The position numbers and the translations under genes were made by a program. A stretch of DNA of 9,826 nt, taken from NCBI GenBank assembly GCA_007120575.1, contig SKNJ01000042.1, forward strand, positions 1 through 9,826, given 5' to 3'. Position 1 is the stretch's first letter. The number at the start of each line of letters is the position of its first letter. This document shows positions 1-6,128 of the stretch, piece by piece. The notes beneath the pieces were generated by a model. That model ran no database searches and had not been told where the DNA came from. It saw only the letters and a list, made by a program, of their open reading frames with translations. The DNA is from Thioalkalivibrio sp. Lineage in GTDB: Bacteria > Pseudomonadota > Gammaproteobacteria > Ectothiorhodospirales > Ectothiorhodospiraceae.

Positions 1-173
1 CCCAACCAGCGCAATTGCGGTCACGTACCGGTCCCGCGCGGCAGGCGCCTCCGGTACAATGCGCGGCTTTCGGTACGTCCGGTTTCGAGGAAGGGTAATG
101 CGGGTTGTGGAAGGGGGCGCGGCGGTCTCGCCGTTTCGACTGCGGGCTCTGGAGGCAGGGCAGACGGCAAGCG

Positions 174-201
174 AAAAAGGGGACACCCATGACTGCTTTT
201 T
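174..201 (+). repeat. Dispersed GGGGACACCCATGA repeat, copy 1
   Basis: The core AAAAAGGGGACACCCATGAC occupies 174-193 and continues into TGCTTTTT. AAAAAG (174-179) is the reverse complement of CTTTTT (196-201), so the copy can fold with GGGACACCCATGACTG in the loop. GGG-ACA-CCC inside the loop can form a smaller hairpin of its own. The copy lies about 80 bp upstream of the first cassette boundary. Confidence 0.75.
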
Positions 202-255
202 GTTGACATAAAATGTCCAGCAGCTAGGGAGCTCTGCGAGGCCGTAGGGAAATTT

Positions 256-272
256 CCTAATCACTGTTAGGT
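256..272 (+). other. attI-like or half-attC recombination core before cassette 1
   Basis: GTTAGGT at 266-272 fits the integron core consensus GTTRRRY exactly and is preceded by CCTAA (256-260), which is inverted relative to TTAGG (267-271). ATG of the first cassette gene lies about 22 nt downstream, as expected for a cassette inserted at this point. No upstream R''/L'' half that could pair to make a full attC is visible, so this is either the 3' end of an attI site or the remaining right half of an attC. The resemblance of CCTAA-N5-GTTAGG to the end of attI1 is from memory. Confidence 0.5.
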
Positions 273-293
273 GTTGTCATAGAGGGTTCGGCG

Positions 294-821
294 ATGTCGA
301 GAGAATGGGAGCGCTACGAGCAGGTAACGGCAGAGCTTCTCAACCTGATCGCCAATGAGTTCGGTGTGGCTCGCTTCGAGGGGAAGCAAACCATTCCCGG
401 CGCCAGCGGCACGGACTGGGAGATCGACGCGAAGGGCGTCACAGAGGGTGGTGAGCGCGTAGTTGTCGTTGAGGTGCGGAACACGAAGGCTCGCCAATCA
501 CAGGCCAAGGTAGGGGCGCTTGCGTTCACCCTTCTCGACACAGGTTCTGATGGTGGTATTATCGTTTCGCCCTTGCCACTCCAGGCCGGTGCAAAGAAGG
601 TTGCGGCCCACGCGGGCGTCCATCACGTCCAGATCGACGCAGGCAGCACTCTCCGGCAGTTCGCAATGAAAATCCTCAACAAGCTCTTCATGGGCGTAAC
701 AGTCTCGGCAACCGCGCGAGCAGAGGCGTCATGTGTCGTCCGCCGCGTCTGCAAGGAATGCGGACAGCGCTTTTTAGTCGCTGAGAACGAAAGCGTTTGC
801 CCGGCTTGCGCCAGCACCTAA
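294..821 (+). CDS. Mrr/restriction-endonuclease-like protein with C-terminal zinc ribbon (cassette gene 1)
   Basis: A 175-residue soluble protein. Residues 1-130 resemble the small Mrr-type PD-(D/E)xK nuclease-fold proteins: an N-terminal helix with WERYEQVTAELL, then the acidic pair region DWEID (D45), a strand carrying VVEVR (E60, R62), and a distinctive KVGALAFTLLDTGSDGGIIVS stretch followed by LQAGAKKVAAHAG, typical of this group. The usual ExK lysine is replaced by arginine (E60-V-R62), so catalysis is uncertain. Residues 153-172 carry CKEC and CPAC, a four-cysteine zinc ribbon (C153, C156, C169, C172). ATG at 294 has a weak GAGG element (282-285) 8 nt upstream. The TAA stop lies inside the R'' core of attC1, a normal cassette arrangement. 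A role in DNA restriction or phage defence is inference; no modification partner is present. Confidence 0.8.
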   Translation: MSREWERYEQVTAELLNLIANEFGVARFEGKQTIPGASGTDWEIDAKGVTEGGERVVVVEVRNTKARQSQAKVGALAFTLLDTGSDGGIIVSPLPLQAGAKKVAAHAGVHHVQIDAGSTLRQFAMKILNKLFMGVTVSATARAEASCVVRRVCKECGQRFLVAENESVCPACAST

Positions 822-906
822 CTATGCGTTCAAACGGACCGCGGGGAGAGGCCATCGTGTTTCCTGATATTTTGTCGGCCCGCGGCTGCTTAACGCGGCG
901 TTAAGA
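816..906 (+). repeat. attC site 1 (91 bp)
   Basis: R'' ACCTAAC (816-822) matches RYYYAAC. A four-base spacer and L'' CGTTCAA follow. The stem arms CCGCGGG (839-845) and CCCGCGG (879-885) are perfect complements around a 33-nt loop. L' GCTTAACG (888-895) and R' GTTAAGA (900-906) close the site; R' deviates from GTTRRRY only at the last base. The folded bottom strand would have TAAC/GTTA, GCGTT/AACGC and CCGCGGG/CCCGCGG paired blocks with unpaired bases between, as attC sites require. The expected crossover is between G900 and T901. Confidence 0.85.
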
Positions 907-922
907 CGCAGAGAGAGGTAAT

Positions 923-1330
923 GTGAAGCTAGAGACACAGGTCACTGGTAATATTGGTTTGTATTATGTGTGCTATCACTTGTCCCGGATGGGCTGGAAT
1001 GTGATGCCAACTGCTCGAAACGCACGCGGAATCGACCTTATTGCCTATGACAAGACGGGGACTGAGTTCATTGGGGTCCAAGTGAAGGCGTTAACAAAGC
1101 GGGCTCCCGTACCGCTGGGTTCGAGTCTGGACAAGATCATGGGTGACTGGTGGGTAGTGGTCAATAATATTAGCAAGGAGCCATCGACCTATATTCTTCG
1201 ACCTAGCGAAGTGCGGGATTTGGCTCATAGGGGCGAGAGGGACGGCCGGGTCAGTTATTGGCTCCAGCCGAGATCATATTGTGTGGACGAATTTAGTGAA
1301 GCTTGGGGGAGAATCGGCGATGGCCACTAG
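923..1330 (+). CDS. Small endonuclease-fold (DUF4365/Holliday-resolvase-like) protein (cassette gene 2)
   Basis: A 135-residue protein without signal peptide or membrane segment. Residues 7-27 (VTGNIGLYYVCYHLSRMGWNV) look like the first helix of a PD-(D/E)xK fold, followed by RGIDLIAYD (D38) and a strand with GVQVKA (Q53, K55), giving a D...QxK signature as in DUF4365-like and archaeal resolvase-like proteins. The remainder (WWVVVNN..., TYILRPSEV) is typical of the fold's later strands. The start is GTG at 923, with GAGAGG at 913-918 four bases upstream; an ATG at 921 is followed directly by TGA and cannot be used. The TAG stop falls three bases before the R'' core of attC2. Codon use is markedly AT-richer than in the chromosomal genes, in line with acquisition. 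The DNA substrate and any defence role are unknown. Confidence 0.72.
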   Translation: MKLETQVTGNIGLYYVCYHLSRMGWNVMPTARNARGIDLIAYDKTGTEFIGVQVKALTKRAPVPLGSSLDKIMGDWWVVVNNISKEPSTYILRPSEVRDLAHRGERDGRVSYWLQPRSYCVDEFSEAWGRIGDGH

Positions 1331-1332
1331 CG

Positions 1333-1432
1333 TCTTAACCAGTCGCTCGAGTTCGCTCCAGCCCTGTCCGGGCCCCCGCCGGACGGGCTTTCCGCGTTCG
1401 CTTCAAGGCCGCCGCTCAGCTTGGCGTTAGAT
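1333..1432 (+). repeat. attC site 2 (100 bp)
   Basis: R'' is TCTTAAC (1333-1339) and R' is GTTAGAT (1426-1432, fits GTTRRRY). L'' GCTCGAG (1345-1351) pairs with CTCAGC (1415-1420) leaving one extrahelical C, the hallmark used by the integrase for strand choice. The terminal hairpin is strong: GCCC-T-GTCCGG (1361-1371) against CCGGACGGGC (1379-1388) with a 7-nt loop. The right part (GCTTCAAGGCCGCCGCTCAGCTTGGCGTTAGAT in outline) is very like chromosomal-integron attC sites. The crossover is expected between G1426 and T1427. Confidence 0.82.
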
Positions 1433-1452
1433 TCAAGAGCGAGGAGAGGACT

Positions 1453-1851
1453 TTGCCAGTTGTACCGTCTGATTTCTTTCGCAATGAAGCGTGGTTGATC
1501 ATTCAGTTGAACGAAGCACCGGTGTTGACGGAGGCCGATGGTGATTTCAACGTGATGGCCGTCATGGATGTTGCGACGAAATTGATCTTCGGCATGGAGC
1601 TGGTTCAAGCAAACATACCTTGTTTGTCGGAGGTGCAGTCACGCAAACTGTTGGCGGAGGCTGAAGGCGCAGCGGGGACCAGGCCGCAGAAATTGTTTAT
1701 TGCATCCGAGTATGACGCGGATGATCTGGTCAAGGTCGCCATGGACATGGGAATTAAAGTGGAGCGTGTCCCGCTGCAGGATCTTTCGGATATTACGCTG
1801 GAGGCGAGGGAAGGTTTTGCGGTTCATGTGGGGGGCGGCAGGGTCCAATGA
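1453..1851 (+). CDS. Hypothetical cassette protein 3 (DUF6930-like at best)
   Basis: A 132-residue acidic soluble protein starting at TTG (1453), chosen because AGGAG at 1442-1446 sits six bases upstream and the only in-frame ATG codons lie well inside the conserved-looking region. It reads as an alpha/beta protein: an N-terminal strand AWLIIQL, then VMAVMDVATKLIFGMELV (about residues 34-51), a helix LSEVQSRKLLAEAEGA, a strand KLFIASEYDADDLVKVAMDMGIKVERVPL, and a final helix LEAREGFAVHVGGG. I faintly recognise the MDVAT...G.ELV / ARxGFxxHxGGGR pattern from uncharacterised families such as DUF6930, but cannot confirm it. It starts 26 nt after the attC2 crossover, so it is placed as a third cassette. 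No function is assigned. Confidence 0.7.
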   Translation: MPVVPSDFFRNEAWLIIQLNEAPVLTEADGDFNVMAVMDVATKLIFGMELVQANIPCLSEVQSRKLLAEAEGAAGTRPQKLFIASEYDADDLVKVAMDMGIKVERVPLQDLSDITLEAREGFAVHVGGGRVQ

Positions 1852-1870
1852 CGCGAACCGAGCGTTCCAG
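1852..1870 (+). other. Possible truncated attC (left half) after cassette 3
   Basis: Immediately after the TGA stop the sequence reads GAAC-CGAG-CGTTCC (1855-1868), the same layout as the attC1 left half TAAC-TATG-CGTTCA. No matching right half ending in GTTRRRY is found before the next gene ends at 2045. If genuine, the right half and any following cassettes were lost. Confidence 0.3.
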
Positions 1871-2044
1871 TGGTTTGGGGCGGAATGGTGTCCCAGGGCG
1901 ACGTGAGGGAAAGTGGGCCGGGAGTTGTGTTGGTGGCATATGCCCCTTGGCGGGTTGCTGGTACTTCGTTCATGCGGATCGCCGGCTTTCTCGATGGCTC
2001 CCGTAGAGCCCGTTTGACGTAGCTCTGCGCGATTCGGGCGGGGG

Positions 2045-3484
2045 TTACGGATCGATGGGAAGTCGGCCTTCTTCCCCGAGGCGCAGACAGGCATCCACGA
2101 CCTGGGGGTCGAAGAGTTTTCCGCGTCCTTCTTCCAAGTTGGACAATGCGACATCCAGGCCCAGCCCCGGGCGGTAGGGGCGGTGGGAATGGATGGCCTC
2201 GAGCACGTCGGCCACTGCGAGGATCCGGGATTCCAGCAGGATGCTGTCGCCGCTGATTCCATCGGGATAGCCGGAGCCGTCCAGCCGTTCGTGGTGTTGG
2301 CGGACGATGGTGGCGACGGGCCACGGGAAATCGATGCCCTTGAGGATCTCGTAGCCGGACGCCGCGTGGCCCTTGATCAGTTCGTATTCTATGGCGGATA
2401 GCCGGCCGGGTTTGGCGAGAATCCCGACCGGGATCGAAATCTTTCCGATGTCATGCACGGAACTGGCGACATGCAGGCCTTTGCGCTGTTCGGCGTCCAC
2501 GCCGAGTTCGATGGCAATGGCGTCAGCGATCTGGGTCACGCGTTGCTGGTGACCGGCGGTGTAGGGGTCGCGCATCTCGATGGTGGCCGCCATGGCCTCG
2601 ATGGTGCGTTCGAGCGAATGCTCCAGGGCCCTGCGGGATTGTTCGGTGCGCAGGCCGTAAACGAGGTCCCCGGAGAGTTCGGTCAGAAGGGCGATGTTGG
2701 CCGGCTCGGCGAACGCGGTTTGCGTGTGGCTGCCGACCTGCAGGGTGCCCAGGGTGCCCCGTTCATCCGCCAGTGGCAGGACGAGCATAAGCAGTGAGGG
2801 ATCTACCAGCCGGACCAGGCAGGGGCCCTCCAGTGAGGCTGGCCCGAGTTCTACCGGGTCGATGGGTGTTCCGGTGAGGCATTCTCGCCCGTCTTCCAGC
2901 CATACCCCGCTGGACGGGTAGCCACCAGTGGTCGTAATCGCGTGGGAGATGCCGTGCAGCAGGGCCTCCGGGGTTTCGGCATGGACCAGGGCGCGGTTGC
3001 CGGCCGACACCGTGTGCAGGGCACGCGTACGCTCGCTAACCAGAGCCTCGAGTGCCTGGTGCGACTGGTGCATGGTGAGGTGGCTCTTGACCCGAACCAG
3101 GACCTCTTCGGCCAGGAACGGTTTGGTGATGTAGTCCACGGCGCCGGCGGCAAAGCCGCGCAGCTTGTCCTCCGGTTCGCGCAGGGCGCTCAGAAAGATC
3201 ACCGGGATATCGGCAGTCGCCGGGTCGGACTTCAGGCGTCGGCAGACCTCGAAGCCGTCGATGTCCGGCATGCGGATATCCAGCAGGATGAGCGCGGGAC
3301 GCTGCTCGGCTACGGATTCCAGTGCCAGGCGACCGCCGGGTGCAACGCGCACCCCCAGACCGGCCTGTTGCAGGACGTTCACCATCAGGCGCAGGTTGTT
3401 GGGGTTGTCATCCACGACCAGGATGCCGGTTTCGGTACCGTGGTCGGGGTCGGGGTCCTGTGAGCGATCGGGAGCCGGCGTCAT
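2045..3484 (-). CDS. Response regulator with HD-GYP c-di-GMP phosphodiesterase domain
   Basis: A 479-residue cytoplasmic protein. Residues 20-135 are a receiver domain: acidic pocket D25-D26, phosphoacceptor D69 in LILLDIRMPDIDG, and K121 in ITKPF. Residues 145-285 form a coiled link and a GAF-like region (ALVHAETPEALLHGI, GTLQVGSH). Residues 290-475 are an HD-GYP domain with all expected metal ligands visible: H312 in YTAGH, H344-D345 in VHDIGK, H373 in IKGHA, H397-H398 in HHERLDGSGYP, and D426 in VADVLEAIHSHRPY. It should hydrolyse cyclic di-GMP when the receiver is phosphorylated, lowering c-di-GMP and favouring motility over biofilm. ATG overlaps the kinase stop by four bases (ATGA), implying translational coupling; GGAAAGGGA inside the kinase end serves as ribosome site. 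The cognate kinase is presumably its neighbour. Confidence 0.93.
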   Translation of the reverse strand: MTPAPDRSQDPDPDHGTETGILVVDDNPNNLRLMVNVLQQAGLGVRVAPGGRLALESVAEQRPALILLDIRMPDIDGFEVCRRLKSDPATADIPVIFLSALREPEDKLRGFAAGAVDYITKPFLAEEVLVRVKSHLTMHQSHQALEALVSERTRALHTVSAGNRALVHAETPEALLHGISHAITTTGGYPSSGVWLEDGRECLTGTPIDPVELGPASLEGPCLVRLVDPSLLMLVLPLADERGTLGTLQVGSHTQTAFAEPANIALLTELSGDLVYGLRTEQSRRALEHSLERTIEAMAATIEMRDPYTAGHQQRVTQIADAIAIELGVDAEQRKGLHVASSVHDIGKISIPVGILAKPGRLSAIEYELIKGHAASGYEILKGIDFPWPVATIVRQHHERLDGSGYPDGISGDSILLESRILAVADVLEAIHSHRPYRPGLGLDVALSNLEEGRGKLFDPQVVDACLRLGEEGRLPIDP

Positions 3485-5733
3485 GTGTCGTGTCCCTTTC
3501 CGAGGGCATTCAGGATGTCCTCGTATCGGAAGTCCGCTACGGCATCATGAACCGCTTTGCTCAGTTCGGGGTCCGTTCCGCGCCGTTCTTCGACCCAGTC
3601 CGTCAGGGACTGCAGATCGCCGGTGCGTACGGCATGTTCCAGGGCGTCACGCTGTTCCTGCGGCAGGGCCTGTAACTTCGGGATGAAGGGGCCGAGGTCG
3701 TGAGTCCTGTCCGTGCCGGGCGCGGCGGGCCCGTCCGCGTATTGGAATTCGACGCCCAGATGGCGCTCGAGTGTGCTGAAGATGTCGTCGTCGCTGTAGG
3801 GTTTGCTGATCAGATCGGCGCACCCGGTCTCGAGCACTTCGCGTGACTGGGCGGGCGAGGCCGAGGCGGTGAGGGCCACGATGACCGTGTCCTGCCCGCC
3901 GGGCGCTTCGCGGATCGCCCGGGTTGCTGCATAGCCGTCCATGCGTGGCATGCGCATGTCCATCCAGATGAAATGCGGTTGCCATTCGCGGAAGACCTCC
4001 AGCGCCTCCTGGCCGTCTGCTGTTACGCGCACGTCGAAGCCGGCGTCTTCCAGCAAGCGTTGCAGGAGGATACGGTTGGATTCGGAGTCGTCCGCTATCA
4101 GGATTCGCCAGGCCGGCTGCCCGGGTGCCAGGCCCAGGATGTGGCGCTTCGGGGGGCGTTTCGATTCGGGGGCGTCGTCGATGGCCTCCAGCGGCAGGTC
4201 CACCGTGAAGCGGGACCCTTCGCCCGGGGTGCTGGCAAGGGTTACCGAGCCCCCCATCAGTTGCGCGAACTGACGAGTAATCGCAAGCCCGAGTCCCGTG
4301 CCCTCCACGACGCCGGCTTCGCCGCCCTGAACGAAGGGTTCGAACACGGCGTCCTGGAGCTCGGGCGCGATTCCGGGGCCGGTGTCCTCGACCACGAGGT
4401 GCAGCCGGTCGCCGCTACTGGACGGCGCCCCCGGTTCCGCGCGGAGTGAGACCCCGCCGATGTCGGTGTACTTGATGGCGTTTCCAAGCAGGTTGATCAG
4501 GATCTGGCGCAGCTTGCGCGCATCGCTGCGGATGTAGCGGGGCAGGGCCGGGTCGATGTCCAGGGTCACGGTCAGATCCTTTTCGCCCGCACGGGCCTGG
4601 AGGGTTTCGAACACGTCGTGGAGGGTTTGCGGGAGATCGAGCGTGACGGGCTCCACGGCCTGTCGGCCCGATTCGATCTTGGCCATGTCCAGTACGTCGT
4701 TGATCAACGAGAGCAGGTGATCGCCACTGCGTTCGATCAGGCCGAGGTGCTCGCTCTGTTCCGGGGTCAGATTGGAACCCTTGGCGGTGAGCCGGGTGAA
4801 CCCCAGGATGGCGTTCAATGGCGTGCGCAATTCGTGGCTCATGCTGGCCAGGAAGACGCTTTTGGCACGGTTGGCGTTCTCGGCCAGGCGACGTGCCTCG
4901 TCCAGTTCGGCGGTGCGTTCCTGCACGCGTTTTTCCAGCCCGGTGTTCAGTTCGCGAATGCGCTCGGTGGCAGCGTGTTGCTGGTGAATATCCCGGTCCA
5001 GGCGTCGCGCGCCAACGCCCAGCCCGGCGAGGCCCAGGAGCCATATACCGGCCAGGGCCGCCAGGTTGATGGTGGCGGTTTCATGTTCCCGTTCGCGGTA
5101 ATCGGTCAGCGGAACGGCCACGGATACGCCGCCGCGTACGTCGCCCAGTTCGTATCCCTGGTGAGCGTGGCATGCGAGGCAGCCCTGCTCGACGTGCATT
5201 GGAGCCATGAAACGCAGGTATGGCTCGCCATCGATATTGGCCACTTCCAGGCGTTCGTCCTCGCCTTGCTCGAAGGCCCGCAGGGCCGTCCTTTCCCACG
5301 GATCGGGGGCGTTCTCCGGCCGCAAAGGATCGAGGCTGGTGATGTTGCCGCGTACCCCGAACAGGTCGCCGAATTGCTCGTTGAGTTGGCGCAGCATGAA
5401 CGCGGGGTTCATCAGGGTGAGCTCGCGACCACTTGGCGTGGTGATGTCGCGTTCGTGCACGTGCGCAAGATAGGGGTTGGGCTGGATCAGGTCACTGATC
5501 GGCACGTAGACCCCACCGTGTAGTGTGCCCCAGTACCGGAAGGCCTGATCCTTGTCGAAGTTCGCGCGCGCCTCCTGGTAGGCCAGATCCAACGTCATCG
5601 AGCTGAAGTGACCCAGCAACCAGGCGCCCAGTCCAGCCAGAAAAAGCGTCCAAACCAGGGCCGCCAGCACGACATAGAGGCGCAGATGGCTCAGCTGCGT
5701 GCGAAGGGCGTGCTCAACTTTTGGTTCGGGCAT
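3481..5733 (-). CDS. Hybrid sensor histidine kinase with periplasmic c-type haem (DUF3365-like) domain
   Basis: A 750-residue inner-membrane protein. Membrane segment 1 spans about residues 18-41 and segment 2 about 222-240. The periplasmic part between them has the DUF3365/Tll0287-like pattern and a CLACH motif (C185, C188, H189) that should bind c-type haem covalently, suggesting redox, NO or oxygen sensing. A coiled coil (250-290) leads to HisKA with H300 in SMSHELRTPLNAIL, then HATPase_c with NLLGNAIKY (N box), EDTGPG (G1) and GTGLGL (G2). A receiver follows (D548-D549, phosphoacceptor D592 in WMDMRMP, K644), then a helical tail 680-745 of the type often found after hybrid-kinase receivers; no obvious HPt histidine is present. 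ATG at 5733 has no strong ribosome site. It is first in a two-gene operon with the HD-GYP regulator, its likely phosphorylation target. Confidence 0.93.
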   Translation of the reverse strand: MPEPKVEHALRTQLSHLRLYVVLAALVWTLFLAGLGAWLLGHFSSMTLDLAYQEARANFDKDQAFRYWGTLHGGVYVPISDLIQPNPYLAHVHERDITTPSGRELTLMNPAFMLRQLNEQFGDLFGVRGNITSLDPLRPENAPDPWERTALRAFEQGEDERLEVANIDGEPYLRFMAPMHVEQGCLACHAHQGYELGDVRGGVSVAVPLTDYREREHETATINLAALAGIWLLGLAGLGVGARRLDRDIHQQHAATERIRELNTGLEKRVQERTAELDEARRLAENANRAKSVFLASMSHELRTPLNAILGFTRLTAKGSNLTPEQSEHLGLIERSGDHLLSLINDVLDMAKIESGRQAVEPVTLDLPQTLHDVFETLQARAGEKDLTVTLDIDPALPRYIRSDARKLRQILINLLGNAIKYTDIGGVSLRAEPGAPSSSGDRLHLVVEDTGPGIAPELQDAVFEPFVQGGEAGVVEGTGLGLAITRQFAQLMGGSVTLASTPGEGSRFTVDLPLEAIDDAPESKRPPKRHILGLAPGQPAWRILIADDSESNRILLQRLLEDAGFDVRVTADGQEALEVFREWQPHFIWMDMRMPRMDGYAATRAIREAPGGQDTVIVALTASASPAQSREVLETGCADLISKPYSDDDIFSTLERHLGVEFQYADGPAAPGTDRTHDLGPFIPKLQALPQEQRDALEHAVRTGDLQSLTDWVEERRGTDPELSKAVHDAVADFRYEDILNALGKGHDT

Positions 5734-5886
5734 GGTACTGCCGCATCTGCGAAAGCGTGATTACGAGTGTAACAGCCATCCACGCGCAGGATCGCGGCCG
5801 CGCAGACAAAACGGCAGCAGGGCCGCGTGAGCCCATCGAGGAACAAGGAGGCCTGCAGAGAAGCGGTGGCGCGCGTGTCGCCAATG

Positions 5887-5939
5887 CCCCTGGGCAAAGG
5901 GACACACCCATGATTTGCCTGGGGCCATATCGTGCCCCA
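5887..5939 (+). repeat. Dispersed GGGACACCCATGA repeat, variant copy in a hairpin with alternative pairing
   Basis: The core is AAAGGGACACACCCATGA (5896-5913), with a two-base AC expansion relative to other copies that leaves the GGG...CCC pairing intact. GGCAAA (5893-5898) pairs with TTTGCC (5914-5919), extended by CCCC (5887-5890) with GGGG (5921-5924) across small bulges. The same GGGG can instead pair downstream: TGGGGC (5920-5925) with GCCCCA (5934-5939). Confidence 0.65.
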
Positions 5940-5976
5940 ACGGTGTTTGAGCCCGCACGTGAGGTGGGCGTGAGGC

Positions 5977-6003
5977 TCCAATGCGCGTAGCGACGGCCGA
6001 TAT
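5977..6003 (+). promoter_or_regulatory. Candidate sigma-28 (FliA) promoter for the chemoreceptor
   Basis: GCCGATAT at 5996-6003 matches the FliA -10 consensus GCCGATAA in seven of eight positions. The -35 position 15 bp upstream reads TCCA (consensus TAAA), a poor match. Chemoreceptor genes are commonly in the FliA regulon, which supports the call; the weak -35 argues against it. It would give a leader of about 115 nt. Confidence 0.35.
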
Positions 6004-6128
6004 ATGTACAAAGCCGCAGATAGGCAAGCATTATTCGTTACATGCGTGACGATCCGCCACGACGGATGGTCGATCTCGCGGGCTGGGTGCACGGGGCACC
6101 CGCCGAAAATAAAAAAAGGACGTACGAC

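Larger units (their letters stand above)
1..293. other. Left intergenic region, no gene
   Basis: I see no convincing gene here; the short open frame on the minus strand reads through a dispersed repeat and has no family resemblance. The stretch holds two competing inverted repeats (ACGTACCG at 23-30 with CGGTACGT at 71-78, or GTACCGG at 25-31 with CCGGTAC at 51-57), one copy of the GGGGACACCCA repeat (174-193), a 13-bp palindrome GACAT-AAA-ATGTC (205-217) overlapping a TTGACA hexamer (203-208), and an attI/attC-like core (256-272). The TTGACA has no good -10 element 16-18 bp downstream, so I do not call a promoter. Confidence 0.5.
267..1870 (+). mobile_element. Integron gene-cassette array without visible integrase
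   Basis: Three small genes lie in the same orientation, each starting 20-30 nt after a GTTRRRY core. The first two end inside the R'' core of an attC-like site. By the usual G/TTRRRY crossover rule, cassette 1 is 267-900 (634 bp), cassette 2 is 901-1426 (526 bp), and cassette 3 starts at 1427 with no intact attC at its end. There is no tyrosine integrase with the IntI signature in either direction in the window. The first two cassettes use noticeably more AT-rich codons than the flanking genes. The array ends a short way before the 3' end of the HD-GYP gene on the opposite strand. Confidence 0.75.
5734..6128. other. Divergent intergenic region between the kinase operon and the chemoreceptor
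   Basis: 395 bp between oppositely oriented genes, with no credible coding sequence. For the leftward operon there is a weak extended -10 (TGTTACACT on the minus strand, 5774-5766) 33 bp before the kinase ATG, without a clear -35. For the chemoreceptor there is a FliA-like -10 at 5996-6003. One copy of the GGGACACCCATGA repeat lies in a long hairpin at 5887-5924, which competes with a second hairpin at 5920-5939. The open frame that extends upstream of the receptor start into this region lacks a ribosome site. Confidence 0.6.

Noticed and set aside
21..209. Possible small gene on the minus strand at the left edge.
   Set aside because: It starts within the dispersed repeat, is low-complexity proline/arginine-rich, and has no recognisable domain.
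203..231. Sigma-70 promoter with TTGACA driving the cassettes (a Pc promoter).
   Set aside because: No acceptable -10 hexamer at 16-18 bp; the best candidate, TAGGGA, is too poor.
1361..1388. Strong GC hairpin as a transcription terminator after cassette gene 2.
   Set aside because: No T-tract follows, and the hairpin is better explained as the variable end of attC2, though it may still slow transcription.
1883..1900. GGTGTCCC, an apparent reverse-strand copy of the GGGACACC core.
   Set aside because: Only eight bases match and neither the CATGA tail nor the A-rich lead is present.
3484..3502. The minus strand at the kinase/regulator junction reads AAAGGGACAC...CATGA, resembling the dispersed repeat.
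   Set aside because: It lies inside coding sequence, has extra bases in the middle, and is fully explained as a ribosome site plus overlapping stop and start codons.
2851..5523. Long open frames opposite and overlapping the kinase and regulator genes.
   Set aside because: They are typical shadows of GC-rich coding sequence; the minus-strand genes carry complete, motif-verified domains.
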